From Thiohalocapsa sp964524185 (GTDB lineage: Bacteria > Pseudomonadota > Gammaproteobacteria > Chromatiales > Chromatiaceae), in NCBI GenBank assembly GCA_964524185.1, contig CAZGCI010000010.1, positions 1-64,000 of the forward strand: a stretch of DNA of 64,000 bases. Reading direction: 5' to 3'. The translations under genes were made by a program, and so were the position numbers. Under the pieces are notes generated by a model. The model did not search any database. It saw only the letters and a list, made by a program, of their open reading frames with translations, and had not been told where the DNA came from. Positions 21,048-30,241 of the stretch are shown piece after piece (the first letter of the stretch is position 1; each line of letters opens with the position of its first letter).

Positions 21048-21556
21048 CTTGGCGCAGCCACGCCCGCTCCGCTTGCAGCGGGGGCCCGACAGCGATGGCG
21101 CGGAGGTGGTCCGTGACACGAAGGTTCTCGATGCTGAAGCGGAATCAAATGGCGCAGTTGACGCACGACTCTCCGACCAGCGTAAGCGGTTCGCACCGAT
21201 GCCCGGTCTCGTTGCCGGAGCCCGTCTCATGCTAACGGGGCGCGCCGCGATTTCCGCGAGCGCTCGCCTGACCAAAGCCCCGTGGCAGCGACTCCGCCGC
21301 CAGAGCCGAGCTCGTTGGCGCGGAGTTTACGGGCGAGGCACTGGTGCTGCACCCTTTTCGGCTCAGCCCGGCCGTCGCCGTGGCCGCCCTCCATCCGCGC
21401 GTTCCTGTCCCGACTAGCCCTCTGCAGATGAATCTGCATGGGATCACACCCCATCCGCGGATGGGAGCAGCGTCGCCGGATTGCGGGCTGCCCCCAAGCC
21501 GACCGCCAGGCGTCTGATGGTATTCTGAACGCCGTGAACACGCCCGGCTGCGCCTG
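21048..21556. other. Divergent intergenic region
   Basis: These 509 bases separate two divergent glycosyltransferase genes. Open frames here are extensions of the minus GT4 or antisense shadows. The visible structure is the pair of palindromes at 21423-21465. Promoters for both directions should lie here, but none is clear by eye. Confidence 0.45.
21423..21465. promoter_or_regulatory. Two adjacent palindromes in the divergent GT promoter region
   Basis: TGCAGATGAATCTGCA (21423-21438, six-base arms around TGAA) is followed 11 bases later by the perfect 16-bp palindrome CCCATCCGCGGATGGG (21450-21465). They lie about 90 bp before the 21557 start, a plausible place for a dimeric regulator. No function can be assigned. 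Confidence 0.4.
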
Positions 21557-22705
21557 ATGTCTGCACCACCGACCCTAGCCATCTTTCTGCCTTCCCTGGC
21601 CGGTGGCGGGGCCGAGCGCATGATGATCAACCTGGCCTCAGGCGCGCTCGCCGCAGGCGTGGCGGTAGACCTTCTCTGCGCCGATGCGACCGGCCCTTAC
21701 TTGCACCAGATTCCGCCCGGCTGCCGGCTGGTGGACTTCAAGGCGGCCAGGGTGCTGTGGGCTCTGCCGAAACTGGCGCTATGGCTGCGCCGGCACCGGC
21801 CGACTGTGCTGCTCGCGGCAATGGATCACGCCAATCTCGTGGCGATCTGGGCGCGCCAGCTGGCTCGGCCGCAACCGCCCTTGCGGCTCGCCGTGAGCGT
21901 CCGCAGCCAGCTTTCGATTGCAGCGGCCAATGAAACCAGCCTGAGAGGCCGGACGCTGCCTTGGCTGGCACGGCACTTCTACCCGCAGGCGGACATGGTC
22001 ATCGCCGTTTCCGAGGGCGTGGCTGACGATCTGGCTGACTGCCTAGGGCTGCGCCGCGAACTCATGGCCGTGGTTCCGAATCCGGTTGTCAGCGACGACA
22101 TCCAGGCCCTAGCCGCGGAGCCATTGGAGCACCCCTGGTTCGCGGCCGACGCACCGCCGGTTCTGCTTGCAGCCGGACGGCTAACCGCACAGAAGGATTT
22201 TCCCACGCTGCTGCGGGCCTTCGCTTGCCTAATGCCGCAGCGTGATCTGCGGCTGATCATCCTTGGCGAGGGGCCCGATCGCGCGTTACTGCAGGCCGAA
22301 ATCCAGGCACTCGGCCTCAGTCATCGGGTTGCGATGCCCGGTTTTGATCCGAACCCCTTCCGCTACCTGGCGCGTGCCCGCGTCTTCGTCCTGTCGTCAG
22401 CGTGGGAGGGCCTGCCCGGGGTCCTGATCCAGGCCATGGCCTGCGGTACGCCGGTTGTCAGCACGGACTGTCCCTCTGGACCACGCGAGATCCTCGAGGA
22501 TGGTCGCCTCGGGCCGTTGGTGCCAGTCGGTGATGCACCGGCATTGGCGGCTGCGATCGCCCGGACTCTGGATGACGCGCCAACGACAGCGGTGCTGAAG
22601 GCACGTGCGGCGCAGTACAGCCTGGCCCCGGTCACTCGTCGCTATCTCTCTGCGCTCGGCCTCGTCGAGGATGAGCACACGCCCGCATCCAGCACGATCC
22701 CATGA
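21557..22705 (+). CDS. Glycosyltransferase family 4
   Basis: A 382-aa GT4 enzyme. The N-terminal loop is FLPSLAGGGAERMMINLA. The donor domain shows LLAAGRLTAQKDFPTLLRAF and the motif SSAWEGLPGVLIQAMACG. The layout is that of O-antigen/amylovoran-type galactosyl- or N-acetylgalactosaminyltransferases; the sugar is not determined. Its stop overlaps an ATG by 4 bases (ATGA at 22702), and the methyltransferase frame follows. It heads the plus-strand run to 24585. Confidence 0.87.
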   Translation: MSAPPTLAIFLPSLAGGGAERMMINLASGALAAGVAVDLLCADATGPYLHQIPPGCRLVDFKAARVLWALPKLALWLRRHRPTVLLAAMDHANLVAIWARQLARPQPPLRLAVSVRSQLSIAAANETSLRGRTLPWLARHFYPQADMVIAVSEGVADDLADCLGLRRELMAVVPNPVVSDDIQALAAEPLEHPWFAADAPPVLLAAGRLTAQKDFPTLLRAFACLMPQRDLRLIILGEGPDRALLQAEIQALGLSHRVAMPGFDPNPFRYLARARVFVLSSAWEGLPGVLIQAMACGTPVVSTDCPSGPREILEDGRLGPLVPVGDAPALAAAIARTLDDAPTTAVLKARAAQYSLAPVTRRYLSALGLVEDEHTPASSTIP

Positions 22706-22869
22706 GAACGCCGATGACCTTGGCTTGGCGTGAAAGATCCGGGACCTCCGCACGCTCGGCACAGGAGTCCATGCTTGCTTCGTCACGGCGCCCGATAGCC
22801 CAGGCTTCGAAAGAATCATGCGCAAATCTCCCTCGACCAACTTCCAGGCGACCATCGGGGCGACGCCTA

Positions 22870-23556
22870 ATGGATGAGAACCTTTTCTTTCGTCTGGCCC
22901 GTAGCGAGGGTTTCGACCTGCCAAAGACAATCAGAATCCTTGACTTCGGCTGCGGCAAAGGCGCTTTCGTTAACCAATGCTTAGCCGCGGGATACGATGC
23001 TTGGGGATGCGATCTAACCATCGACAACGACCAGGCGCGGCTGAAGACGATCCGAGAACCCTACGCGCTGCCTTTCGCGGATGATACCTTCGACTTCATC
23101 GTCAGCCACCAGGTCTTCGAGCACGTCCAACATCCCGAGGTTGCCTGTCGAGAGCTCGCCCGGATTCTGCGCCCGGGTGGGCTTTCCATCCACGTATTCC
23201 CATCGCGTTACCGCCTCATCGAACCTCACGTTTACGTGCCGCTGGCCTCGTTTTATCAGCCGTCTTGGTGGTTATGGCTCTGGGCGAAGCTCGGCGTGAG
23301 AAACGAGTATCAGGCCGGTCTTTCGTCGCGGGATGTGTATGAGCGCAATCGCGCTTTCCTGTGCGACGAGACGAACTATCTGCATCGAAGAGACATACGC
23401 CGCACGTTCGCCTGCTCTTTTGCTGAAGTCCGCTTCATCGAACGCCGTTTGATGGAGACCTCGGCGCGCATTCCCGAGTGCTGCAAGACGCTGATGGGCT
23501 CCCCGTTAGCCAGAATCTACAGGGCGTTCTATCAGCGGATCGTTCTGGCCAAGTGA
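22870..23556 (+). CDS. Class I SAM-dependent methyltransferase
   Basis: A 228-aa methyltransferase with motif I IRILDFGCGKGAFVNQCL at residue about 22, then LPFADDTFDFIVSHQVFEHV and ELARILRPGGLSIHVFPSRY. It probably methylates a sugar or glycan end, given the neighbours. The frame is open to ATG 22702, which overlaps the upstream GT4 by 4 bases; that start would add 56 Ser/Arg-rich residues that do not look like family sequence, so ATG 22870 is preferred with doubt. A separate short frame (MRKSPSTNFQATIG...) ends exactly at the ATG 22870 region and may be a coupling leader or a frameshifted N-terminus. Confidence 0.8.
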   Translation: MDENLFFRLARSEGFDLPKTIRILDFGCGKGAFVNQCLAAGYDAWGCDLTIDNDQARLKTIREPYALPFADDTFDFIVSHQVFEHVQHPEVACRELARILRPGGLSIHVFPSRYRLIEPHVYVPLASFYQPSWWLWLWAKLGVRNEYQAGLSSRDVYERNRAFLCDETNYLHRRDIRRTFACSFAEVRFIERRLMETSARIPECCKTLMGSPLARIYRAFYQRIVLAK

Positions 23557-23733
23557 AGTGTCAGTAAACCTTACGGAAGCAGGCCCAGAGAGGCCAACGC
23601 GTACGCCGTGTTTTCGTTTTTTTTTGGCCTCGCTTACAACTCCGCCAAGACCCGCCATAGCGCAGAGATTCGAGAGACCGCGGAAGAAACCCTGGCGTCA
23701 GGGCTGCAAGGGCTACCGCTGCAAGAGGGCACC

Positions 23734-24585
23734 ATGGCCAATCCAAGTAAAACCGACCAACACAGCCCCACCAGAGCGAGCCTGCGACCGCCGCTCGGTG
23801 CGGCAGCGCTCATGGCAGGCGGGTTGATGCTGGTGGCGTCCCTCTATCCTTTTCTTTGGCAGCTCCCTGACCTGCATGCCGGTGCCACGAGCGGATATCC
23901 GGGTTACACCCATGCAGTCGATCCACCACTATCGGGATGGGAGGATGATCGCCTAGTCATTCGTCCAGACGAGTCGGCCATCCAGTTCGCGCAACGTGCG
24001 ACAGAAAAGATTCACCAAGCAACCTATCACTGCGCCACAGTATACGATACACACTGGCTCTCCACGTTGCTTGCACAAACAAACATTTTGCGCTTCAGGG
24101 AGCTAGGGGTATTGAGCGCAAAACACTTCCGCTGCGGTTGGTGCTCACAGCGGGCCTACATCCTCGACCGTCAACTGCGGCATGCAGGCATCGATTCTGG
24201 GCTACTCGGCTTGCACGGCCATGTTGTGACGCTGTTCAACATTGACGATGCAGTGTATATCGCTGATCCAGATTATGGGGTGGGTCCGTTTCAGATCGAC
24301 CCAAATAGCGAAGAGCACATGTCGCAGGCCGTGAGCCAATACTACGGTTTTCTCACGCAAGCAATGCAAGACGAGGTCAAGCGTGCATATGCTGACATCT
24401 CGAATGACGAACCTTACTACTCCGCGGTAGAGCTCGATCAAGCGGCAGATCGCCAGCAGCGCTTTTTGGACGCGGCGGAGCGCTACAAGTATCTCTTGCC
24501 CCCGATAGCGCTGGCGCTCCTTCTAAGCGGGTTTTATCTGCTGCGCGGCGCCCGTTCGGCGGCTACTGATTCCGGTCTGCCCTGA
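23734..24585 (+). CDS. Membrane-anchored transglutaminase-like protein
   Basis: A 283-aa protein with a hydrophobic segment near each end (AALMAGGLMLVASLYPFLW and LLPPIALALLLSGFYLL), so the middle lies on one side of the membrane, probably the periplasm. The middle has the transglutaminase-like triad order: Cys in FRCGWCSQRAYIL, His in LLGLHGHVVTLF, Asp in YIADPDYG. Activity (protease, amidase or transglutaminase) is not known. ATG 23734 follows AAGAGGG; the frame open upstream to 23608 lacks a signal. Its place in a glycan locus suggests a role in export or surface attachment (inference). Confidence 0.7.
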   Translation: MANPSKTDQHSPTRASLRPPLGAAALMAGGLMLVASLYPFLWQLPDLHAGATSGYPGYTHAVDPPLSGWEDDRLVIRPDESAIQFAQRATEKIHQATYHCATVYDTHWLSTLLAQTNILRFRELGVLSAKHFRCGWCSQRAYILDRQLRHAGIDSGLLGLHGHVVTLFNIDDAVYIADPDYGVGPFQIDPNSEEHMSQAVSQYYGFLTQAMQDEVKRAYADISNDEPYYSAVELDQAADRQQRFLDAAERYKYLLPPIALALLLSGFYLLRGARSAATDSGLP

Positions 24586-24605
24586 GTGCTGTACCGAGCA
24601 AAGCG

Positions 24606-26552
24606 TCAGTGGATCGCCGGCCGCCAGCGCCGCCGCCAGGCCTGGAACATCAGGATGACCCAGAGCCGGTACTGCCAGTCCACCCGCCCAGTCAGGTGCT
24701 CGGCCCAGAGCGCCCGGATGGGGCCAGGCGCGAGCAGGCCATCCTCCGCCAGTGCGCGCTCGGACAAGAGGTCTTCGGCCCACTCACGCAGCGGGCCCCG
24801 CAGCCACTCGTCCACCGGCACGCCGAAGCCCATCTTCGGGCGCTCGATGAGCGCCCTTGGCACGTAGCGAAACAGGAGCTGCCTGAGCAGCCACTTGGTC
24901 TCGCCGTCGCGCACTTTGAACCGTTGCGGCAGGCGCCAAGCGAATTCCACGACGCGATGATCCAACAGCGGCACCCGAGCCTCCAAGCTCACGGCCATGC
25001 TCGCCCGGTCCACCTTGGTGAGGATGTCGTCGGGCAGATAGGTGAGCATGTCCACGAGCTGCATGCGATCTGTGAGGTCCGGCAGCGCGGCGTGGGTCTC
25101 GTTCCGCCAGAGGGGCGACTCCGGCTCCGTACTGCCCGGTACCAATTTCGCCGGGTCCGGCCATTGTGCTACCAGTTCACGGTAGAGCTTGAGCTCCATC
25201 GTCGGGTCCAACAGCATCGCCGCCCGCGCAGCCCGGTCACCGAGCAGCCGGCCGCCGCGACCGGCGGTGAGTAACCGGCCGAGCCCGGCGTACCATGCCG
25301 GCGGGACCGTGCGCAGACCGGTCGCAAGCCCCCGGCGCAGCCCGGGCCGCAGCCCCTGCACCCGCCCGAGCAACTGCCGAGCGCGCGCATAGCGGTTGTA
25401 GCCGGCGAAGAGCTCGTCGCCCCCGTCACCAGAGAGGGCGACGGTGACATGCTGGCGGGTCAGCTCGGAGACGAGAAAGGTCGGGATCTGCGAGCTGTCG
25501 GCGAAGGGCTCGTCGTACCACTCGGGGATATCTGGGATCACCTCCAACGCGTGGCCTGGCTCGACGTACAGCTCGTGGTGCTCGGTGCCCAGGTGTGCCG
25601 CGACCCGCCGGGCGTGCTCCGCCTCGTTGTAGCGGGCTTCGTGAAAGCCGATGGAGTAGGTCTTCACCGGCCGCGCGCTCTGGGCCTGCATCAGCGCCAC
25701 CACCAGGGAAGAGTCGATGCCGCCGGACAAGAAGGCGCCGAGCGGCACGTCCGCCAGCATGCGCCGGCGCACCGCGTCCCGCAGCAGGGTGTCGAGCTGG
25801 TCGGCGGCCTGGCCATCATCCAGGTCCAGCGGGTCGGCGACAGCGGCGGCGGCGATGCCCTGCAGAGTCCAGTAGCAGCGTTCGTTCACGCGCCCGCCGC
25901 TGTCGATCACAACCATGTGCCCAGGCGACAATTGGCGCACGTTGTGATAGATACTGCGCGGCGCGGGCACATACCCGTAGCGCAGGTAGGCGGCAAGGCT
26001 GTCGCGGTCCAGTTCCCCACGCCAGGCCGGATGCTGCGCCAGGCTGCGCGGCTGCGAGCCGAACAGCACCACGTCACCGAAGCGCCCGTAGTACAGCGGC
26101 TTGATACCGACGCGGTCGCGCATCAGCGTCAGCGTGCGCTCCTCCCGATCCCACAGCGCGATGGCGAACATACCGATGAACCGCTCCACCGCGCGCGCCG
26201 CGCCCCAGGCAGCACAAGCCTCGAGGACCACTTCGGTGTCGGAATGGCCGCGAAACCGCACCCCTCTAGCAGCGAGCTCAGGGCGCAGGTCGTCGCTATT
26301 GTATACCTCACCGTTAAAGACGATCATGTAGCGCCCGTCTGCGGAGGCCATGGGCTGTCGTCCCGCCGCCGTGAGATCCCGGATCGCGAGCCGTCTGAAG
26401 CCGATTGCTATGCCCGCACCAGCGTCCACCCAGGTATGTTCGTCGTCAGGACCACGGGGTGTCACTGAGGCGGTCATGCACCGGACCCTACGCTCTGCCT
26501 CCGAGGTAACGAGCAAAGCGGTTGGATCCAAAAAACCGGCGAAGCCACACAT
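24606..26552 (-). CDS. asnB: Glutamine-dependent asparagine synthase-type amidotransferase
   Basis: A 648-aa class II amidotransferase. Cys2 (MCGFAGF) is the glutaminase nucleophile; RGPDDEHTW, FNGEVYN and SDTEVVLE form that domain (1-210). The synthetase domain has the PP-loop FLSGGIDSSLVVAL, LSGDGGDELFAGYNRY and DDILTKVDRASMAVSLEAR. In polysaccharide loci such enzymes amidate uronic acids rather than aspartate (known for some relatives), and long AsnB forms also occur with exosortase systems. It converges on the transglutaminase-like gene and diverges from the 709-aa GT4. A second, distinct copy is at 33510-35357. Confidence 0.87.
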   Translation of the reverse strand: MCGFAGFLDPTALLVTSEAERRVRCMTASVTPRGPDDEHTWVDAGAGIAIGFRRLAIRDLTAAGRQPMASADGRYMIVFNGEVYNSDDLRPELAARGVRFRGHSDTEVVLEACAAWGAARAVERFIGMFAIALWDREERTLTLMRDRVGIKPLYYGRFGDVVLFGSQPRSLAQHPAWRGELDRDSLAAYLRYGYVPAPRSIYHNVRQLSPGHMVVIDSGGRVNERCYWTLQGIAAAAVADPLDLDDGQAADQLDTLLRDAVRRRMLADVPLGAFLSGGIDSSLVVALMQAQSARPVKTYSIGFHEARYNEAEHARRVAAHLGTEHHELYVEPGHALEVIPDIPEWYDEPFADSSQIPTFLVSELTRQHVTVALSGDGGDELFAGYNRYARARQLLGRVQGLRPGLRRGLATGLRTVPPAWYAGLGRLLTAGRGGRLLGDRAARAAMLLDPTMELKLYRELVAQWPDPAKLVPGSTEPESPLWRNETHAALPDLTDRMQLVDMLTYLPDDILTKVDRASMAVSLEARVPLLDHRVVEFAWRLPQRFKVRDGETKWLLRQLLFRYVPRALIERPKMGFGVPVDEWLRGPLREWAEDLLSERALAEDGLLAPGPIRALWAEHLTGRVDWQYRLWVILMFQAWRRRWRPAIH

Positions 26553-26794
26553 TCAGAAAACCTCCAATACGCATGTTCTCCCGCACAACCCGCTGGGCGA
26601 CGATGAAGCGCCAACCTTACAGATCACGCCAAATTGATATCGACACATTCCACCCGCTTCCGGTAAAGCCTGCAGTCGGCCGCGACGAGACGCACGTGAG
26701 TGCCCGTTCCCAAGACCCCACGCGAAACATGATCCCATAGGTCCCGCGGTATGCGCCGCCGCATCGAGCACATTGCCTGACAATAGACGCCACT

Positions 26795-28924
26795 ATGGAA
26801 CTATCTGCCCGCCCCACCCGGGAAGGCTCCCATCACTCCGCGAGCAACGACTCAGTCTCCTCAGATCCAAGGATCGCTGCAGCGTTGGAGTGGTGCAAAG
26901 CCAAAGGCATCGATGACTTGACGGTCGCGGCACCGGACGCGCTCTCGGGAAGCCAACTGAAGGCATTGCTGGAGCAACCCAACGTTACGAGTGCAATAAC
27001 CGTAGACGCACTCCCCGACCGCACCGAAGACAACCGCGTCGGCGCGTTTTTGCCATCCGACTACACCTGGCGACTACCAGTCGTCCGGGGCCAACGTATC
27101 GTATACATCGGCGGCCGGGAGACCATCACCGCCCGTATGATACGCGCAGCGTTCGCGGGAGGAGTCAAGAGTCTCATCTATTGGAACGTTGACAGCTGGA
27201 CACATAGATCCGTCAACACACTTGCGTTCCACAAGGTAGCGAGCAAACTCTTAGGAATAACCCAAACGGGCTACTGCTTCGTCCAAGACCTACTCGCCGG
27301 TACCCTAGAGTCTTTGCGTTCAACCGCAAACGCCACACCTGCACTACGAAACATAGCGCCGGCAGTCATCGCAAGAACTCGTAATTGGTCCGCAACTACC
27401 CAACGGCGGATTCTTGTTGGGGAAGCAGAACTCCGACGTCTTATCGGCATGCCTCCCCTTCACGAGGCAGCGCACTCGGCACCCGGTTCACTCCCAAGCC
27501 CCGAACTCCTCTCCTCCACACTATTTAGCGCAAGACTACTGCAAACCCCAAATAGCCGCCGTCTTCAGCGCTTATTGCGCACTAACAGACTCCGGTTGGA
27601 CGCCACCTATGAACGACGGCTGCCACGAATCGTTATGGCATGCCCTACGCTGGTCGCGGGCGGAGCGGAGCGGCAGATTGTCAATACAGCCATCGGTCTT
27701 CGCCGAAGCTTCGAAGCCGACGTCACGGTCCTAGTGAGTCACCTATTTTCGCCCCCGGGTAACGACTTCTTCTACCAGGAACTGCAGGCCGCCGGCGTAA
27801 ACGTCCGGGAAGTCCAATCGCCGACAACCTCTGCCGACACTTGGATTCGATATCAGACGCCCGCAACCGCAACCCAGCTCCGGGAATTGCGTCAACTGCT
27901 GCGGGGTTTGCCACCAGCTCTCACCCAGGAAGTGACCAATGTATACCTGATGCTGAGCGACTTACGCCCGACCGTACTCCACGCCTGGCTAGATCATAGC
28001 TCCGTATGCGCCGGCTTAGCGGCGCTGCTGGCGGGCGTACCCCGCGTCATACTGTCCGGCCGCAACGTCAGCCCGCAGCATTTCTCATACATCCTACAAC
28101 CGTACATGCGCCCTGCCTACCGCGCTATGGCCAAACGCGGAGAGGTCTACTTTGTGAATAACAGTCACGGCGGGGCCCAAGATTACGCCCGGTGGCTAGG
28201 CCTCGATGAGACCCGGTTCCAGATCATATACAACGGAGTTACTCCCGATCACGTTAAAACGGTTCCAGCAGCGAAAGTATCCGGTCTCCGGCGTCGACAC
28301 GGCATTCCCGAAGATGCCCTGCTAGTTGGCGGGATGTTTAGGTTGTCCGCAGAAAAACGGCCGCTATTGTGGGTCGAAACGGTCACGGCGGTAGCCTCGA
28401 AACGTCCGAATGTTTTTGGAATAATCTTCGGCGCCGGCCCAATGCTAGGTGAATTACAAGCTGAAATCGCGCGGCACGGAATGGGAAAGCGCATTATCCT
28501 TGCAGCCCCGATAAAGGACAGCGTAACGGCTATAGCGGCCTTTGACATCCTGCTACTGACGTCGCGCTGGGAGGGTACTCCTAACGTCGCCATTGAGGCC
28601 CAGGCCATCGGAACGCCCGTCGTCGTCTCAGGCGGAGGCGGAGCTGCCGAGGCACTCGAACATGGAAAAACCGGCATATTCGTTGATCACGCCGATTACC
28701 CAACCTTAGCTGAACAAGTCCTTCGACTGGCGGATGATCAAGCTCTGCGGGCACAACTCGGAGCCAATGGGCCTGCCTTTGTCAACTCCCGCTTCGGCCT
28801 TGCCCGCATGTTACAGGAGACGTGGGCTCTATACGGCCTCCCCTGCGCGGAACCTCAAGCTACTCCCAAAGCTCGCGCCGACCGGTACATTAACCCTTCC
28901 CACTCGCAGAGATCCAAATCGTGA
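26795..28924 (+). CDS. Glycosyltransferase family 4 with long N-terminal region
   Basis: A 709-aa protein. The GT4 part covers about residues 280-690: PTLVAGGAERQIVNTAIGL, GGMFRLSAEKRPLLWVETV and the donor motif TSRWEGTPNVAIEAQAIG. The first 275 residues are not recognised; they contain LPVVRGQRIVYIGGRETI and a Trp-rich stretch (SLIYWNVDSWTHRS) and might bind an acceptor or a nucleotide sugar. Base composition is clearly lower in GC than the flanking genes, with frequent ATA, TTA and AAA codons, and this continues to about 33.5 kb, suggesting transfer. The stop overlaps the next GTG by 4 bases. Confidence 0.85.
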   Translation: MELSARPTREGSHHSASNDSVSSDPRIAAALEWCKAKGIDDLTVAAPDALSGSQLKALLEQPNVTSAITVDALPDRTEDNRVGAFLPSDYTWRLPVVRGQRIVYIGGRETITARMIRAAFAGGVKSLIYWNVDSWTHRSVNTLAFHKVASKLLGITQTGYCFVQDLLAGTLESLRSTANATPALRNIAPAVIARTRNWSATTQRRILVGEAELRRLIGMPPLHEAAHSAPGSLPSPELLSSTLFSARLLQTPNSRRLQRLLRTNRLRLDATYERRLPRIVMACPTLVAGGAERQIVNTAIGLRRSFEADVTVLVSHLFSPPGNDFFYQELQAAGVNVREVQSPTTSADTWIRYQTPATATQLRELRQLLRGLPPALTQEVTNVYLMLSDLRPTVLHAWLDHSSVCAGLAALLAGVPRVILSGRNVSPQHFSYILQPYMRPAYRAMAKRGEVYFVNNSHGGAQDYARWLGLDETRFQIIYNGVTPDHVKTVPAAKVSGLRRRHGIPEDALLVGGMFRLSAEKRPLLWVETVTAVASKRPNVFGIIFGAGPMLGELQAEIARHGMGKRIILAAPIKDSVTAIAAFDILLLTSRWEGTPNVAIEAQAIGTPVVVSGGGGAAEALEHGKTGIFVDHADYPTLAEQVLRLADDQALRAQLGANGPAFVNSRFGLARMLQETWALYGLPCAEPQATPKARADRYINPSHSQRSKS

Positions 28925-30060
28925 CTGCAGACCACGTACGCTTCGGCTTCGGAAAAAACTGGGCTGATTTTGTAGACGCTCATCTCAACGAAGAGCGCAT
29001 CGCTAGGGCAGAAAAACACCTGCTTCGATTCCTGCGCCTAGACAACCTATCGGGCAAGACCTTCTTGGATATCGGTTGCGGCAGTGGGTTGCATTCCCTC
29101 GCGGCACTCCGCGCGGGCGCAAAAAGAATCGTCTCATTCGATTACGATTTTGATTCTGTCGCGACGACTGAGCATCTGCGTCAATTCGCAGGAGCTCCTG
29201 CACATTGGCAGGTCCTACAAGGCTCGGTCTTAGACGAAGCCTTTATGCGAAGCCTTGCTTCAGCAGACATAATTTATAGCTGGGGTGTCCTTCACCACAC
29301 CGGGGATCTGTGGCGAGCGATAGAAAACGCGGCGATGACAATGTTGCCGGATAGTGTATTCTATATCGCCCTATACAGTAGTGATGTTTACCTCGACCCA
29401 CCTCCCGAGTATTGGCTCGATGTCAAGCGACGGTACAATGTGGCCGGCCCATTGAAAAAACGCCTCATGGAGTGGCAATACGCCTGGCGGGAGACCATCC
29501 TGCCGGATCTACGGCATGGTCGCAACCCGCTGAAGTTGATACTGGGTTATGCTGCCTCACGGGGAATGTCGTATTGGACCGATGTGCGTGATTGGCTAGG
29601 AGGCTACCCGATGGAATTCGCCGGAAACGAGGAGACCAAGGCGTTCTGTCGGGATCGGCTCAAACTTGAGTTAATCAACATTTCCGCCGGCGAGGGAAAC
29701 ACCGAGTTCCTTTTCAGGCGCCGAGGCGCCCAAAACTACTGGGATGAGGTCCGCGCAGGCACGCGCTTGATCGAACTTCACGGCCCGTTCTTGCATCGCG
29801 AGGGTCAGGCGTATGAGGCCCAGATTCCAGAGTTCATTGAAAGTGCGGATAACACTCAACATCCGCGGCGCTCTCGCTTGATGCTGTACGAGGATGGGAA
29901 GCCAGTGGGTTTCGCTCATCAAACTATTGCAAATATCGAGCGTCACGGTAACGGACGGTACTCTCACTGGAAAGAACAGCTCATTTTCTCCAGTACCGAC
30001 GGCAGCGATCCGAATACCAACGGTCGGTGTTACGCCATTGCCGAGGATGTCTTGCCATAG
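28921..30060 (+). CDS. Class I SAM-dependent methyltransferase, 379 aa
   Basis: GTG start overlapping the upstream stop (GTGA). Motif I is TFLDIGCGSGLHSLAALRAG; motif II-like FDYDFDSV and IIYSWGVLHHTGDLWRAIEN follow. The methyltransferase core ends near residue 260; the last 110 residues form a separate part (ELHGPFLHREGQAYEAQIPE) that is not recognised. It probably modifies a sugar of the exported glycan. Lower GC like its neighbours. A 181-bp gap without a gene separates it from wzm and may hold a promoter for the exporter genes. Confidence 0.83.
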   Translation: MTADHVRFGFGKNWADFVDAHLNEERIARAEKHLLRFLRLDNLSGKTFLDIGCGSGLHSLAALRAGAKRIVSFDYDFDSVATTEHLRQFAGAPAHWQVLQGSVLDEAFMRSLASADIIYSWGVLHHTGDLWRAIENAAMTMLPDSVFYIALYSSDVYLDPPPEYWLDVKRRYNVAGPLKKRLMEWQYAWRETILPDLRHGRNPLKLILGYAASRGMSYWTDVRDWLGGYPMEFAGNEETKAFCRDRLKLELINISAGEGNTEFLFRRRGAQNYWDEVRAGTRLIELHGPFLHREGQAYEAQIPEFIESADNTQHPRRSRLMLYEDGKPVGFAHQTIANIERHGNGRYSHWKEQLIFSSTDGSDPNTNGRCYAIAEDVLP

Positions 30061-30241
30061 TTTTCGCCTTGGCCATGCGACATCCCTGCTCGGTGACGCC
30101 CCCGTCTTTCCGTCCGACATTTTTTTGGGCTTGCGCCCCCACCTTATCGTGTGACGAACCGCCGCTGCGATAAGCGCGGTAGAACCGCTTCGCGCTATTA
30201 AGGCGCCTAGGGCGTTACCAATTGTTTTCGTTGCCGCCAAA

